A DNA stretch of 64,000 nt from Apium graveolens (lineage: Eukaryota; Streptophyta; Magnoliopsida; Apiales; Apiaceae). Below the pieces are notes generated by a model. The model had not been told where the DNA came from, did not search any database, and saw only the letters and a list, made by a program, of their open reading frames with translations. Positions 12,815 to 25,369 of this stretch are shown here, in pieces; the first letter of the stretch is position 1, and each line of letters opens with the position of its first letter. The stretch spans positions 69,064,907 through 69,128,906 of the forward strand of contig NC_133657.1 in assembly GCF_009905375.1 (NCBI RefSeq). The letters are read 5' to 3'. A program made the translations under genes and the position numbers.

Positions 12815-14591
12815 CTTCTGTAACACCCCCAAATCCGAGGTCGGGCATCCGGGTTGTCACGAGTTCCATTTCCCTTAATAACACCCAATCTTAATAAATA
12901 ATCAACTACTCTGTACTGTGACCCCACAATAAACACACACACCACAAATATAGTCTCAGAGATGAATATCCAAAAATAATCACAAGTCATTTTATTCCAC
13001 AATTATCTGCCAATACACCTTAAAAGGGTTTCTGAATAATTTACATTTCTTTGCCATTATTACAATTCATAAATATACATAAATCTGGTACATCAAAAGT
13101 TGAAGCCTAGCCTATTGGTAGTTCCTACCTCAGCTACAGCGACATCAATGCCTATAGGAAACGGCGGAACGTTTCCTATCCGCTCGCGAATTGGGAGCTC
13201 GGTCATGTTCATCTTTTCTATCTGTTGTTGCGTGATGAAAGAAGAAAGCAAGGGTGAGCAGCAAGCCCACCAAAATAATATGTATAATGATTAACAATAT
13301 ATGAGCCTTCTCATAGTACTCATGAAAGTCTTGGTCAAAAGAAATGAACCAAGTTTGATATCTTAATGCGATGAAGTCGCAAAATATTCAGTATATGTAC
13401 ATATATACTTTTCACAATCTTTGAAATCCTCTGACGTGTATAATATACACAGAGTTCCAGTTTATAACTGTATAAAAATATCGTTGCAACGTGATCTCAT
13501 ATATCTAACCTTGTCTCAACGTTTTTCCGAAAATCTTTGACACGCACAAGATAATCATTTACTAGATATAAGTTTAAAAGATGAAGTTACAAGATACTCC
13601 AATTTACTTATATCTTTCCGAATACTACTTGAACTACCACCGTTCAAGTTATAATTAGTTTCAAAAGTTCATCACATAGATGAGAATACAAGATAAGACT
13701 TGAATAAATTCAATCTTTAAAATATTATTGAATGAAATGAAGTTATGAGATACTTCATTAAGTCCCGATATATATATATATATATATATATCCATATATA
13801 TATCTCTCATACATTTCCTGAAAACCTCTGTCATGTAAAGTATGAACAGAGTTGCAATATCCAATGAATTTTGGAAAGAAAAGAATTTTGGCATAAACCC
13901 GATATCTTGCTGATCAGGCAAAGATACCAATAAGTAATCTTTTCTACTAGTAGATGGATGAATCCCCCACCGGTCATCACCCTGGCCACATAAGGACCTT
14001 GTGTTGGACCGCCACCCGGCCTCTTACGCGTTGATAGACTGCCACCCAGCCACTTACACTTTGATAGACCGTACCCCGGCCTGTCGCTTATGCCGACTCA
14101 ATTAGATGGACTTACTTCCCGAACGTTGGGTAAGTAATCAATTTATTTATCAAAACAGCAACCTTGTTGCGAATATAAAATACACCACAGAGCCGGATCC
14201 CTTAGATTTTTGAGCGAGTATTCAAGTCCCCTTCAAAAAGGAAGATCTTAAATTTGAAAACAAGTTTTGGGATCCGCTCTAACCTTTAAAAATCATTTTG
14301 AAGACTCGAAAACAGTTTAAAGAGTGTTTGGAGTAATGCTGATTTAATAAAGTAAATCAGTCCCGATATATTAGAAAATATCTGAATATTTTTAAATAAT
14401 ATTCCCATAAGGATAATCTCTATATAATAACTTGAAGTAGAAGTTGTAAAACTTATACTTGAAATGAGTATTAAATAACCAAAGATATACTTATACGAAA
14501 GTACTATCTTTATTTGAATAATCAAAAATAAGTTTGATTATCGACACCTTATTCTTTAATAAAATAAAGAATATATTTCAGTAAATAATCG

Positions 14592-15024
14592 GAGTCATAG
14601 GTCCTCAAATGAATATTCAAATAATATTCAATAAATAATATAAAGTGAGTCATAAATCCTCGAATGAATATTCAAGTAATATTCATTAAATAATATAAAG
14701 GAGTCATAAATCCTCGAATGAATATTCAAGTAATATTCATTAAATTATATAAAGGAGTCATAAATCCTCGAATGAATATTCAAGTAATATTCATTAAATA
14801 ATATAAAGGAGTCATAAATCCTCGAATGAATATTCAAGTAATATTCATTAAATAATATAAAGGAGTCATAAATCCTCGAATGAATATTCAAGTAATATTC
14901 ATTAAATAATATAAAGGAGTCATAAATCCTCGAATGAATATTCAAGTAATATTCATTAAATAAAATAAAAGGAGTCATAAGTCCTCGAATGAATATTCAA
15001 GTAATATTCATTAAATAATATGAA
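14592..15024. repeat. 54-bp tandem array in RE-C 5' LTR
   Basis: Same GAGTCAT-containing 54-base units as at 4651-5084, eight copies, with a few base changes between the two LTRs. Confidence 0.93.
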
Positions 15025-15739
15025 GTTATCGAATAAACCTTATTCGATTAATATTTTTGAAAACTATAACCATATATATATATATAAATATATATATTAT
15101 ACTCGGGAACATCGACTCCCGGTTTAGAAATATGTTCACCTTTGGGTCCCCTATACTAAGGGTAAACTCAAATACCGCTTATCTCTAACATAGGTATTAT
15201 GCAACTATAAGCATTTGAACCAAAAGATATATAAATCAAGAATATGAAACAGGCATGCATATATACCATATCACATGTTACAATATATCGCAAGAATTTG
15301 CTAATAACAAATATGCATTTATCGCAAGATCATGCATATACACATATACATCACAACAACAGTTATACGGGTAGAAAACTTGCCTGAGTGCTCCCGGATA
15401 GGCTTAAGCTTAGAGTGGGTCCGATAACCTATGAACAACAACATAAGTCGGAATTAGACCCCGGTCGCTTAAGAAACTAGACTTTAACCATTTAGAGTCC
15501 TAATGTTCGCTTTCGCGCTTAACGATTTACTTAAGTCGCTCGAGTACCCTCGGCTCCACCATTTTAAATAAATTAACCATTAAGGGTTTTCAGGCGATTC
15601 TTTCGCGAGTACCTTACCAACTGCCTAATCCAATTTACATAATTGTTTCTTACCCCAATTAGTCATTTAAGGTCCTTAACCAAGGTTTCAAAGTAAGGCG
15701 AGGGGTAATGGTTCGGTCGCGAAACGTCGTTACTTAAAA

Positions 15740-15744
15740 CGGTC
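15740..15744. repeat. Target site duplication of RE-D (left copy)
   Basis: CGGTC here and CGGTC at 29415-29419 flank RE-D exactly. Confidence 0.97.
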
Positions 15745-18700
15745 TGTAATAACCCCAATTTTTGGAAATTTTTGAAACCCTTATGAATAGTGTTTTTGCT
15801 GAATGAGAAAACTTTTCATGCCACACTATGTAGGGGTTCTGTTATGGATATTCTAAGATCGTATTAGTATTCCATAAAGTAAATAAGTGTATGTAAAGAT
15901 CGTCAGAATCCAATTCCGAACACTTTGATTTTTCTCGAAAATCCACCAGATACCGAAAGAATTGAGTATAAGGTAACATGATTAAAGGGATTTAAATTCA
16001 AGGATTATAAGAGAGGATTATAAAAAGGAATATAATGTATTGAGAAAGGTTAAGGGAACCCAAGTAATAAGATCCCGGGTACGATTCCTCAAACGATCAA
16101 CGAGAAAGAGAGTTAAGCGAACCGTAAAACAAATAAACGTCCAAGGGGCAAGCACATGCAAGTAACATGAGAAGGAAGCTTCTAATATAAGCTAAAACAT
16201 GTGGTTAGAAGCAAGGTGGCATCATCACACCACAAGAATGAGACATGTGGCAAAGTAGTGATGCAAGCAATGACATAAGCAAGTGAAAACAAGATATTTA
16301 GCCAATAATTAACCACAACCATGCATTTTTTGCACAAATATCAAGGCAAGACAAGCAAGCAAAATCTCTCCCCCATTTCTTTCTTCTTCCATTCGGCCTT
16401 TTCAAGAAATAAAGAAATAGATTTTCAAAACTCAAGTTCTAGGCCATGGAAAATTACAAGGTTTGTTTCCTTGGATCCTATATTTCATAACTTAGTTATA
16501 CCATGAGTTTAAGATCAAGATTCCATGGTTTGCATAGCTAATCCACTCATCAAAGATGATGATGAATAGTAGTGAATAGTAACTTACTTTGATTTTCTTG
16601 ATTTTCATGAAAGCTTAAGGTTGATTAAGCATAGATCAAGGTTCCTAGAGGCTTGTTAGTGACTACCCACTCTCCAAGGAAGGTATAAACTCTTGAACCC
16701 TTAGTTTTAAGTTTGGTTTGTTTGGATGATAATAGTGCTTAGATGAATGGGTTTAGTTATGATGTGATGAGGATGGATGTTGGTTGTATGTTGGATTTGA
16801 GGTTGAATTGGGTTGTGATTGTGGGTTGATTGTGAGATGATTTGGAGTTGTTTAAAATTGGGTAATCGCGTAAACATAGTCGTCGTAACGTCCGATTTTC
16901 TTTAGACTGTTTTGTGCATAACATTAGGACCCGAGAACCCCCTGCTAGATTGTGACCACTGCCATGTTTAGATAGCTCATGTTACGAGCTTCGTTTTGAT
17001 ATGTAGTTCGTTCGATTCCGATTTACGGTTTAGGAGAAACGACCGTTTCAAGTAACGGCGTTTCACGAACGAAACTTTTTCCCTCGCCTTACTTTGAAAT
17101 GTAGGTTAAAGACCAAAAAGGGTTAATTAATGCATGAAACATTTATGGTAAGTGTTTTAGGCAGTTGGTAAGTCACTCGCGAAGGAATCGCTTTAAAACT
17201 CGTAAAGGTTAAATTATTAAAAATGGTGGAGCCGAGGGTACCCGAGTGACTTAAGCGAATCAGTGAGCGCAAAACAAGCGTTAGAGTCTAAGTTAGTTAA
17301 AGTATAGAATTACAAGTGATTTTGGTTTAATTCCAACTTACTTGTTGTTTATAGGTTACCAGACTCGTCCCGAGCCATTCGTAACCCCCAGTCGCTCAGG
17401 CAAGTATTCTATCCGTTATACTGTTGTTGTGATGTATATATGTATATGCATTATCTTGCGATAGATGCATGATGTTTATATTAGCAAATGTTGCGATATA
17501 TTGTAGCATGTGATATGGTATATATGCATGCCTGTTTCATATTCTTGAAATATATATCTGTTGGTTCAAATGCTTATTCGTTGCATAATACCTATGCTAG
17601 AGATAAGCGGTATTTGCGTATACCCTTAGTATAGGGACCCAAAGGTGAAAATATTTTCTAAAACCGGGAGTCGAGGATCCCGAGTAGATTTTGTATATAT
17701 ATGGATATGGATATATATATATATATATTTATTTATATATGGTTATAGTTTTCCAAACTATTAATCGAATAAGGTTTATTCGATAACTTTAAACTTTATT
17801 TATTATTGAATATTATTTCGAATATCATTCGAGGACTTATGACTCCTTTTATTTATTTATTGAATATTATTTGAATATTCATTTGAGGATGTATGACTCC
17901 TTTATTTTATTTAATGAATATTATTTATAATATTCATTCGAGGTATTATGACTCAGCGTATTTTATTTATTGAATATTATTTGAATATTCATTTGAGGAT
18001 CTATGACTCCGATTATTTGCTGAGGTATATTCTTTATTTTATTAAAGAATAAGGTGTAAATAATCAAACTTATTTTCGGTTATTCAAATAAAGATAATAC
18101 TTTTATATAAGTATATCTTTGGTTATTTAATATTCGTTTTAAGTATAAGTTTTAAAACTTCTACTTCAATTATTTTTATAAAGATTATTCTTTATGGGAA
18201 TATTAATTAAAATAATAATATTCAGTCATTTTCTAAAATATTCTGGGGACTGATTTACTTCATTAAATCAGCCTTACTCCAAACACTCTTTAAAGTGTTT
18301 TCGAGTCTTCAAAATGATTTTTAAAAGTCAGAGCGGATCCCAAAACTCATTTTTATATTTAAGATCTTCCTTTTAAGGGGATTTAAATACTCGCTCAAAA
18401 CCTGGGGAATCCGGCTCTGTGGTGTATTTTATATTCGCAACAAGGTTGCAGATTTGGTAAATGAATTGATTACTTGCCCAACGTTCGGGAAGTAAGCCCC
18501 TCTCATTGAGTCGGCATAAGCGACAGGCCGGGGTACGGTCTATTATTGTGTAAGTGGCTCAGTGGGAGTCCATCAAATGCATAAGTGGCTGAGTGGCAGT
18601 CCAGCATAGGTCTTAATTATGACCAGGGTGATGACCAGTGGGGAATTCGTCCATCTACTAGTAGAAAAGGTTACTTATTGGTATCTTTGCCTGATCAGCG

Positions 18701-19787
18701 AGATATCGGGTTTATGCCAAAATTCTTTTCCTTTCCAAAATTCATTGGATGTTTCGAACTCTGTTCATACTTCACATAACAGAGGTTCCAGGAAATGTTT
18801 TCGGGATATATATGTATGTGGATATATATATATATATCGGGACTAAATAAAGTATCTCATAACTTTTTCATTCAATAATATTTCAAAGATTGAATCTATT
18901 CAAGTCTTATCTTGTGGTCTCATCAGTGGGATGAACTTTTGAAATTGATTATAACTTGAACGGTGGTAGTTCAAGTAGTATTGGGAAAGATATAAGTATA
19001 TTAGGGTATTCGGTAACCTCATCTTTTAAACTTATATCTAATTAATAATTGTCTTATGAATGACAAAGATTTTCAGAAAAACGTTGAGACAAGGTTAGAT
19101 ATATGAGATCACCTTGCAACGATATTTTTTTTATACAGTTATACACTGGGACTTTGTGTATATTATGCATGGAAGAGGACTTCCAATATTTTGAAAAGTA
19201 TATATGTATATATACTGAATATTTTGCGACTTCATCGCATTAAGATATCAAACTTGGTTCATTTCTTTTGACCAAGACTTTCATGAGTATTATGAGTAGG
19301 CTCATATATTGTAAATCATTATACATATTATTTTGGTGGGCTTGCTGCTCACCCTTGCTTTATTTCTTCATCACACAACAACAGTTAGGAAAGATGGCCA
19401 GACCCCAGCAGACCCAGCGCAAGCGCGTGGGAAGCGTCCCGCGTCTTCCCGTTGATGTTGTAGCTGCTATAGCTGCAGAGGTAGATCTATTGTAGATCAG
19501 ACCATCTACTTTTGAGAATCAATTATGTATAATTATAACTTGTGGCAGATAATGGCAATTAACTGTAAATTTATCAAGTAATCATTTTGGGTTGTAATAA
19601 CTTTTAAATTGTGGATTCAAAGACTTGTACTTATTTAAATTTCATCTCTGAGACTATAACGGGTTGTGGTGTGTGTTAGTGTGGGGTCACAGCATAAGGT
19701 TATTTATTATTAATTAAGTGAAGTGATATTGTGGAAAGAAAGACCGTGACGACCCGGATCCCCGACCCCGGATCTGGGGGTGTTACA
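15745..19787 (+). repeat. RE-D 5' LTR
   Basis: It starts TGTAATAACCCC and ends GGGGGTGTTACA. Its 3' two thirds (about 17041-19787) is an inverted, diverged copy of the RE-C LTR part at 12819-15744. The first 1.3 kb includes stretches unlike the RE-C LTR. Four degenerate TATGACTCC-containing units near 17840-18010 correspond to the 54-base array of RE-C. Small open frames (such as 16321-16506 and 19268-19495) are repeated in the 3' LTR but look like chance frames. Confidence 0.95.
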
Positions 19788-19791
19788 GAAA

Positions 19792-19803
19792 TGGTATCAG
19801 AGC
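19792..19803 (+). other. RE-D primer binding site
   Basis: TGGTATCAGAGC, four bases after the LTR end, is a perfect plant initiator Met-tRNA site. Confidence 0.95.
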
Positions 19804-20230
19804 TAAGCGTTATAAACCTCAGAGATGATGGGACGTTAAGATAATAAGTTCACAAAGATAATAAGAACTCTTGCCAAGTTCGTAGTCGGGCTACCTAACG
19901 TAGTACTGACAGTTAAAACCCTTATGGGAACCCTTATAAATATCGTGATAGGAGCGTAGTTCGTATTCGTATATGGTAGCGGGACTCCGAACCCTGAGGT
20001 TGAGGAGCAACATCGTGATGATATTTTATTACTAATTGGAGATCGGATTGTGGATCCGATAGAGTGTCCTAATGCAGGACCGGATGATGTTGATATTGAG
20101 GATTTAGCGGTTGAGGATGTTGTCCTAGAAGGGATAGTTGTTGAGGAGGATCCCATGGAGAATCCTGACAGGATTGGATAAAGGACCACTGATGAATTGA
20201 TGACCATGGTTTGGTCGACTACCAGAGGTA
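19804..20230 (+). pseudogene. RE-D remnant of the gag/5' coding region
   Basis: One forward frame runs through an acidic stretch rich in D, E, V and I (about 19975-20180) with stop codons before and after. It sits where gag begins in related elements, but no capsid motif or zinc knuckle is left. The sequence then passes directly to the reverse transcriptase end at about 20234, so at least 2 kb of gag, protease and polymerase has been deleted. Confidence 0.5.
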
Positions 20231-20918
20231 GGATTGACCGGTCACTACCGGAGGTTCGTTCAAGTTGTAAAGATAGTAGCCCCTTTAACGCGGCTTACTC
20301 GTAAGACTGAGAAGTTCGAATGGACAGAGAAATGCGAGAACAGCTTTCAAGAACTGAAGCAGAGGTTGGTGATGGCCCTTATGCTGGCGTTGCCGGATGG
20401 AAAAAGAGATTTTGTGAAGTATAGTGACGCTTCGCACAAGGGCTTAGGGTGCGTGCTTATGCAGCACGGTAAGGTAATCGCGTACATGTCAAGACAATTA
20501 AGGTAATATGAAATTCGATATCCCCGCTCATGAGCTTAGGCTCGTGGCAATAGTTTTACCCTAAGGATTGGAGGCACTACTTGTATGGAGAGAAGTGCAA
20601 GAATTACCTAAGCCATAAGTGCTCTAGTACATTTTCACGTAGAAAGAGCTCAACATATGCCAGAGGAGGCAGTTAGAGCTAATCAAGAATAATGATTGGG
20701 AGATTCTTTATCATTCGGGGAAAGCCAATATGGTGGCTGATGCCCTTAGTAAAAAGGAGAGACTCAAGATGATAATGTCTTTTGGAGAGTTTATAAGAGA
20801 TTTTGAGAAAATGGAAATAGAAGTGAAGGTAACCGGAGCCGGTACCGAAAAGCTGTTTGAGATTGCAATACAGCCCGAATTATTGGAAAAGATCATATTG
20901 TGCCAGAAAAAGTTATGA
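20231..20918 (+). pseudogene. RE-D reverse transcriptase end / RNase H remnant
   Basis: The frame at 20234-20506 carries YRRF, then the KFEWTEKCENSFQELKQRL linker and the RNase H block [21 protein letters not shown]. Related gypsy elements have [15 protein letters not shown], with D as a catalytic residue. A frame change and stops follow. The block YHSGKANMVADALSKKERL is recognisable at about 20709-20765 in another frame. No YXDD polymerase motif is present. It cannot give active enzyme. Confidence 0.8.
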
Positions 20919-23900
20919 ATGAAGGCAGGGAGCCAACAATTAGATAAAAGATTAATATCGAGAAAGATGATAAGGGAATAATGAGGTATTCCTATAGAAT
21001 TTGGGTTCCAAAAGTTCAAGAGCGTAAGGATGAGAACTTAGATGACAGCCATAGTTTGAGGAATAAGATTTAGAGCAAACCCTGAACGTGATAGTCAGGG
21101 AGGTCGCCATCAAGATAGAAGGAACCCATGACATAATAGAGTGGAAAATGAGGATTTTAAATTAAAAGATGACCCCAATTATGGGGAGTAGGATGAAACA
21201 TTTCATACTAAGGAAACAGAAAGTCGAGTAAGGAAAGGAGACCCGAGACGGTACTCCTATACGGCAATTGATGGACCTGTCTAAAAAGAACTTAGACTAT
21301 TATCCCCAACCACCACCCTGAGGAGACAGTGCAGTGAGAAATTCTTTCAGGACCTTTAAATCGCTAAGCTCTCAGAGTTCCAAGGAACAAGCTGACCCAG
21401 TCAAGGCAAGAGCCTGGCTAAAGGAAATATAGGAATCATTTGAGATTCTAAATGATTGACGAATCACAAAAGACTATTTTTATCACTTACCCTCCTAAGA
21501 GAGAGACCACCCGCCGGTAAAAGGCCAAGGAAGGCACGAAGCAAGAGATTATAATAAACTGATTTAAGTTCAGTCAATTGTTTTCGGGAAAGTAATTCCC
21601 AAAGATAAGGAGATAGTGTAAAAGCTTTAGAGCCAGAACAAAGGCAGACGAGTATGATAAATTATGAATCTAAGTTGTAAAAGTTATCAAGATTCGTTCT
21701 GAGGACACGAATCCAGAATGACGGGATGTTTGAAATCAATGCTTATGTTGTGTTGGTTCATGAAATAATGATAAGAGAAAGGAAAATAAAAGGAAATTGA
21801 AGTGGAAAAGAATATAACAGCAATAGAGTTTGAGGAACGATAAGGGAGTTGGGTATGAGGAAACCCTAAGAACTCGTAGTAATAGAAATAGAAAAGTATG
21901 TGATCGTCAGGATAAGGGTGATTCACCATGAGTTAAATTGATGGTTGAAGGCATAAGAGTTTTGTATATTTTATCCCCTTTAAGTTGGGAGGATTTGAGG
22001 AAAACTTGAGATAGTTCGAAGGTTAAATATGAGACGCGGATAGACTGAGGAGACAAGGAAGTAAGAAATTAGGAAAATTGGATGAAGGAAGTAACCTTCA
22101 AGAATGTGAAGTGTAAGACCGGTGGCTTGATACCCAGGAAGGGAGACGCCAGGTATGAACGATATCCCAACATTGAGATGACTGTTGAGATAAACAACAA
22201 AAGTAAATAAGGAATTATTAAGAAGAAGTTCATGTTGAACATGACCAATATCTTCCAGAACATCCATGTTATCATTACCAAATCAGGAAAGAAAAGCGGA
22301 TGACCATTGTTATCTTTTGGAGGCCATATGGATTGACCTTAATTTGAATAAGGATGCTATTATGAAGTTAGGTATAGACTATCGAGATGGGAATGATGAA
22401 TAAGATAATTTATCACGGATATATGACTTGATTTATCCATGGAAGGATGCAAGTACCTTTTAAAGGTGGAATTAAGGATAGAACATTGGTAACTTAAAAT
22501 GAATCCTAGGGGAATGCATACAGGTTGGCATTTCATCCTTAATAGGGATAGTATGAGTTTTGACAGTATGAATTGGAAAGGATTAAGGTAATAATAACCT
22601 TTAAGAATCAGTGGAGAAATTTTTCAGAAATATATAGACAATGGTTCTAGTATTAGTAAATGGTATTTTGATATGCCCTGTATCTAGGGAATACAGGAGG
22701 AACGATTGAAGGATAACCTTAGAGGTTTTACAGGGAGAAAGGTAATATTCGAAATTCTCAAGAATAGAAATGATGATAAAGGAAATATGACGTAATTATG
22801 ATGTTGCCAAGTGGGGCACGTGTTAAACCACGAGAAAGTATGGATCGAACCAGTAAAGGTTGAAATTGTCAGGGCAATTAGGGCCTAGGATAAAAGATGT
22901 TCTAAGTATGATTGAGAGTCAGTCGTGACAGTGATTAACCTCTAAAGATTGAGGCAATAACTTATGGAAAAATGGTGATATTTTTTTTTACTCATCAGAT
23001 TTTAAGGAATACATCTTCACATAAGCTGTGATTGAAATGAGGTAGAAAATTATTTGGAGGTGGTTAAAATGACATTGACTGTAAGGAAATTGTACTATCA
23101 GGAAAGGCCAAAGAGGTGGCCGACACTTTAAAGGTAAGAGGATAATTATAGGCACTTGTGCCAAAGGAATACAGTGATGATGGTTAAAACTGTGAAGGTT
23201 GTATTATGGTTTGGAAGATTGACATTCCTTCTGATGACTGTGCAATACCCAACCGTAATAGTAGTTGGTAAAGGTTTAATTTATGTAATCGCCATGAACG
23301 GGCTATCTATCTTAGAAGGTCATATCTTGAGATAAGCCAGGACCATGTTTCAAAAAGGACCAAACAAACCTTTGAGTTAAGTCTTCTATTGAAGGCATAT
23401 GATTAAGAATGGTATTAACCTGCTATCGGTGCTTTGATTGAAACTCTTCTGCAATTTTATATGCTTCATGTCATGTATGTATGTCAGGATCAGGAGTGTA
23501 CTCCATGAATCATGAATGGTGATTATGTTACCTCCTTAGAAGGATTTGATACGACATGTATGGACTCCGTATGGTTAGCTATTAAGACTTCATGGAAAAT
23601 GAATGACGACAGTAGGTCAGTGGTGGACCATAGTAAGGCAGCAATGATTCTGCGAGTATTGAGCTGATTACAACCATGAGAGTTGTATTGGAATGGGTGT
23701 TGAGATTGAGTACCACTAATCGGGTCGTGGTAGTGTATAAGTTATCATTGATAGACTAATTAAGTAGAGTATCTACCTAGTGAATTATTATTCTTTCTTA
23801 TCAATAGAGAGTCGTATTATTATACGAGGAAGGTTGCGGTGCAAGCATAGAATTCTAGTAACGATGATGTATAGAATGAGATCCCAGATTCGATTTTCGA

Positions 23901-24579
23901 TGTCGAGGGAGTTTCAAAGGTGATTGTGTATAAGCTCGAGGAAGAGCATGGGTCCATAGAATGATGGACGGGATAGCGAAAATATTTAGGCACGTGAAAT
24001 GCGATGCTATAATACTTGATGTTGATATAAATACATATATGTTTTGTTCTTCTATGACAAACCTCTATAGTTCAGAGGTAGATTCCAAGCCAGATATTTT
24101 ATGGAAATAAAATTTTTTTTTTATGAATATACAATTCTCTTCAATTCGTTCTTTTCTCTTCTTTTCATTTCATGTAAGCTGAGAAGAACAACCCTTCCAG
24201 AAGGGGAGGTATTGCCGAATGACTATCTATCTGTGTGATAGAAGCCGAGTAGGATATCAGCTATTGTTTAATTGCTTGTCAAGTACTAAAGGCTGGCCAC
24301 CTTCTGTACTAACTATGCGATATAACAAGTGTTCATGATCATAGTGATCTCTCAACAAATTCCTTTACTTCTATTTGATTGATCAAATTTTGGAAAATAG
24401 AAACAGCTGAAAAAAAAAGAGGAGTAATAAAGTGGTGGTAGTATGCGGAATGGGAATACATTCGTGATACTAAGGTTGACGTGGTTATTAAAAGGTTATA
24501 GAACGCTAACGAGCAAAAGTATAACCAGTATAATATTAGGAACGGAAGGTAGTAGTGATTACGAACTGGAAAAGAATGG
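20919..24579 (+). other. RE-D internal region, no recognisable gene
   Basis: About 3.7 kb with stops in all frames at short intervals. The integrase zinc finger and catalytic core expected here cannot be recognised. The stretch is collinear with RE-C 8046-11650, so the decay predates both copies. Confidence 0.6.
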
Positions 24580-25345
24580 GTATTGAGAAGCAAAAGCTCT
24601 AATGTTAAAGCTATAATGAGAGTCTGTGCAATAGACTTGAAAGAATTTGGAATGATCACTTAACACGGATTGAGTTTTCTTACGACAATAGATCGTATGT
24701 CAGGTATCGAGATGTCGTCTTATGAGATCCTTGAGGGAAGATAACGTCGATCTCCCTTATGTTAGAATGAAGTTGTAGAGCGCAAGATGCTCAGACCAGC
24801 AGTGGTCCAAAGGACCAAGGATTTAATAGATTTAATCAGAGGACGGCTGGTAGTAGCCCAAGATGGACATAAGAAGTATATTGATTTGACACGAAAGGAC
24901 AAAGAATAGGAAGTAGGGGACCTAGTGTTGTTATAGGTATTCCCTTGGAAAGGAAGGATGAGGTTCGGAAAGAAAGGGAAGCTAAGTCCACGAATTGTTG
25001 GACCCTTGGATATATTAAGACATATTGGGAAGATAGCATATGAGCTAGCCCTACCCCCGAATATGTAGCAAGTTCATAACATGTTCCACGTATCAATGTT
25101 AAGAAAATGTAATTCGGATGCCAGATAAATAGGGGCATATGAGTGCATAGACATGCAACCAGACGTAACCTATATGGAGCAACCAGGAAGGGTTATAGAT
25201 CGAAAAGGGACAAGTGCTTAGGAGAAGGGTTATCAAACTAGTCAGAGTTTGGTGGTAGAACCACAATGTGGGAAAATTTACTCGAGAGTTAGAAAGTGCA
25301 ATGCTAAGAGAGTATCCCTATTCATTTTCTATTTGATTCCGGGAC
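24580..25345 (+). pseudogene. RE-D integrase C-terminal remnant
   Basis: Broken forward frames carry the tail of a gypsy integrase: YEILEGR, RRSPLC, VQRTKDLIDLIRGRLVVAQD, GRMRFGKKGKLSPRIVGP, KIAYELALPP and VHNMFHVSMLRKCNSDA, in that order. In Tekay/Del elements these follow the catalytic core and precede a chromodomain-like tail. At least three in-frame stops interrupt the segment. Confidence 0.8.
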
Positions 25346-25350
25346 GGAAT

Positions 25351-25369
25351 CCTTTTAAGGAGGGGAGAC
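25351..25369 (+). other. RE-D polypurine tract
   Basis: CCTTTTAAGGAGGGGAGAC lies directly before the 3' LTR and matches the RE-C tract. Confidence 0.88.

Larger units (their letters stand above)
12819..15744 (-). repeat. RE-C 5' LTR, first part (split by RE-D)
   Basis: It begins TGTAACACCCCC on + and matches the 3' LTR until RE-D interrupts it at 15745. The 54-base array is present again at 14592-15024, with units at 14592 onward. The remaining 1.44 kb of this LTR is at 29420-30859. Confidence 0.95.

Noticed and set aside
16321..16506. Small frames repeated in both RE-D LTRs (also 18585-18846 and 19268-19495)
   Set aside because: Conserved only because the LTRs are nearly identical; no protein features.
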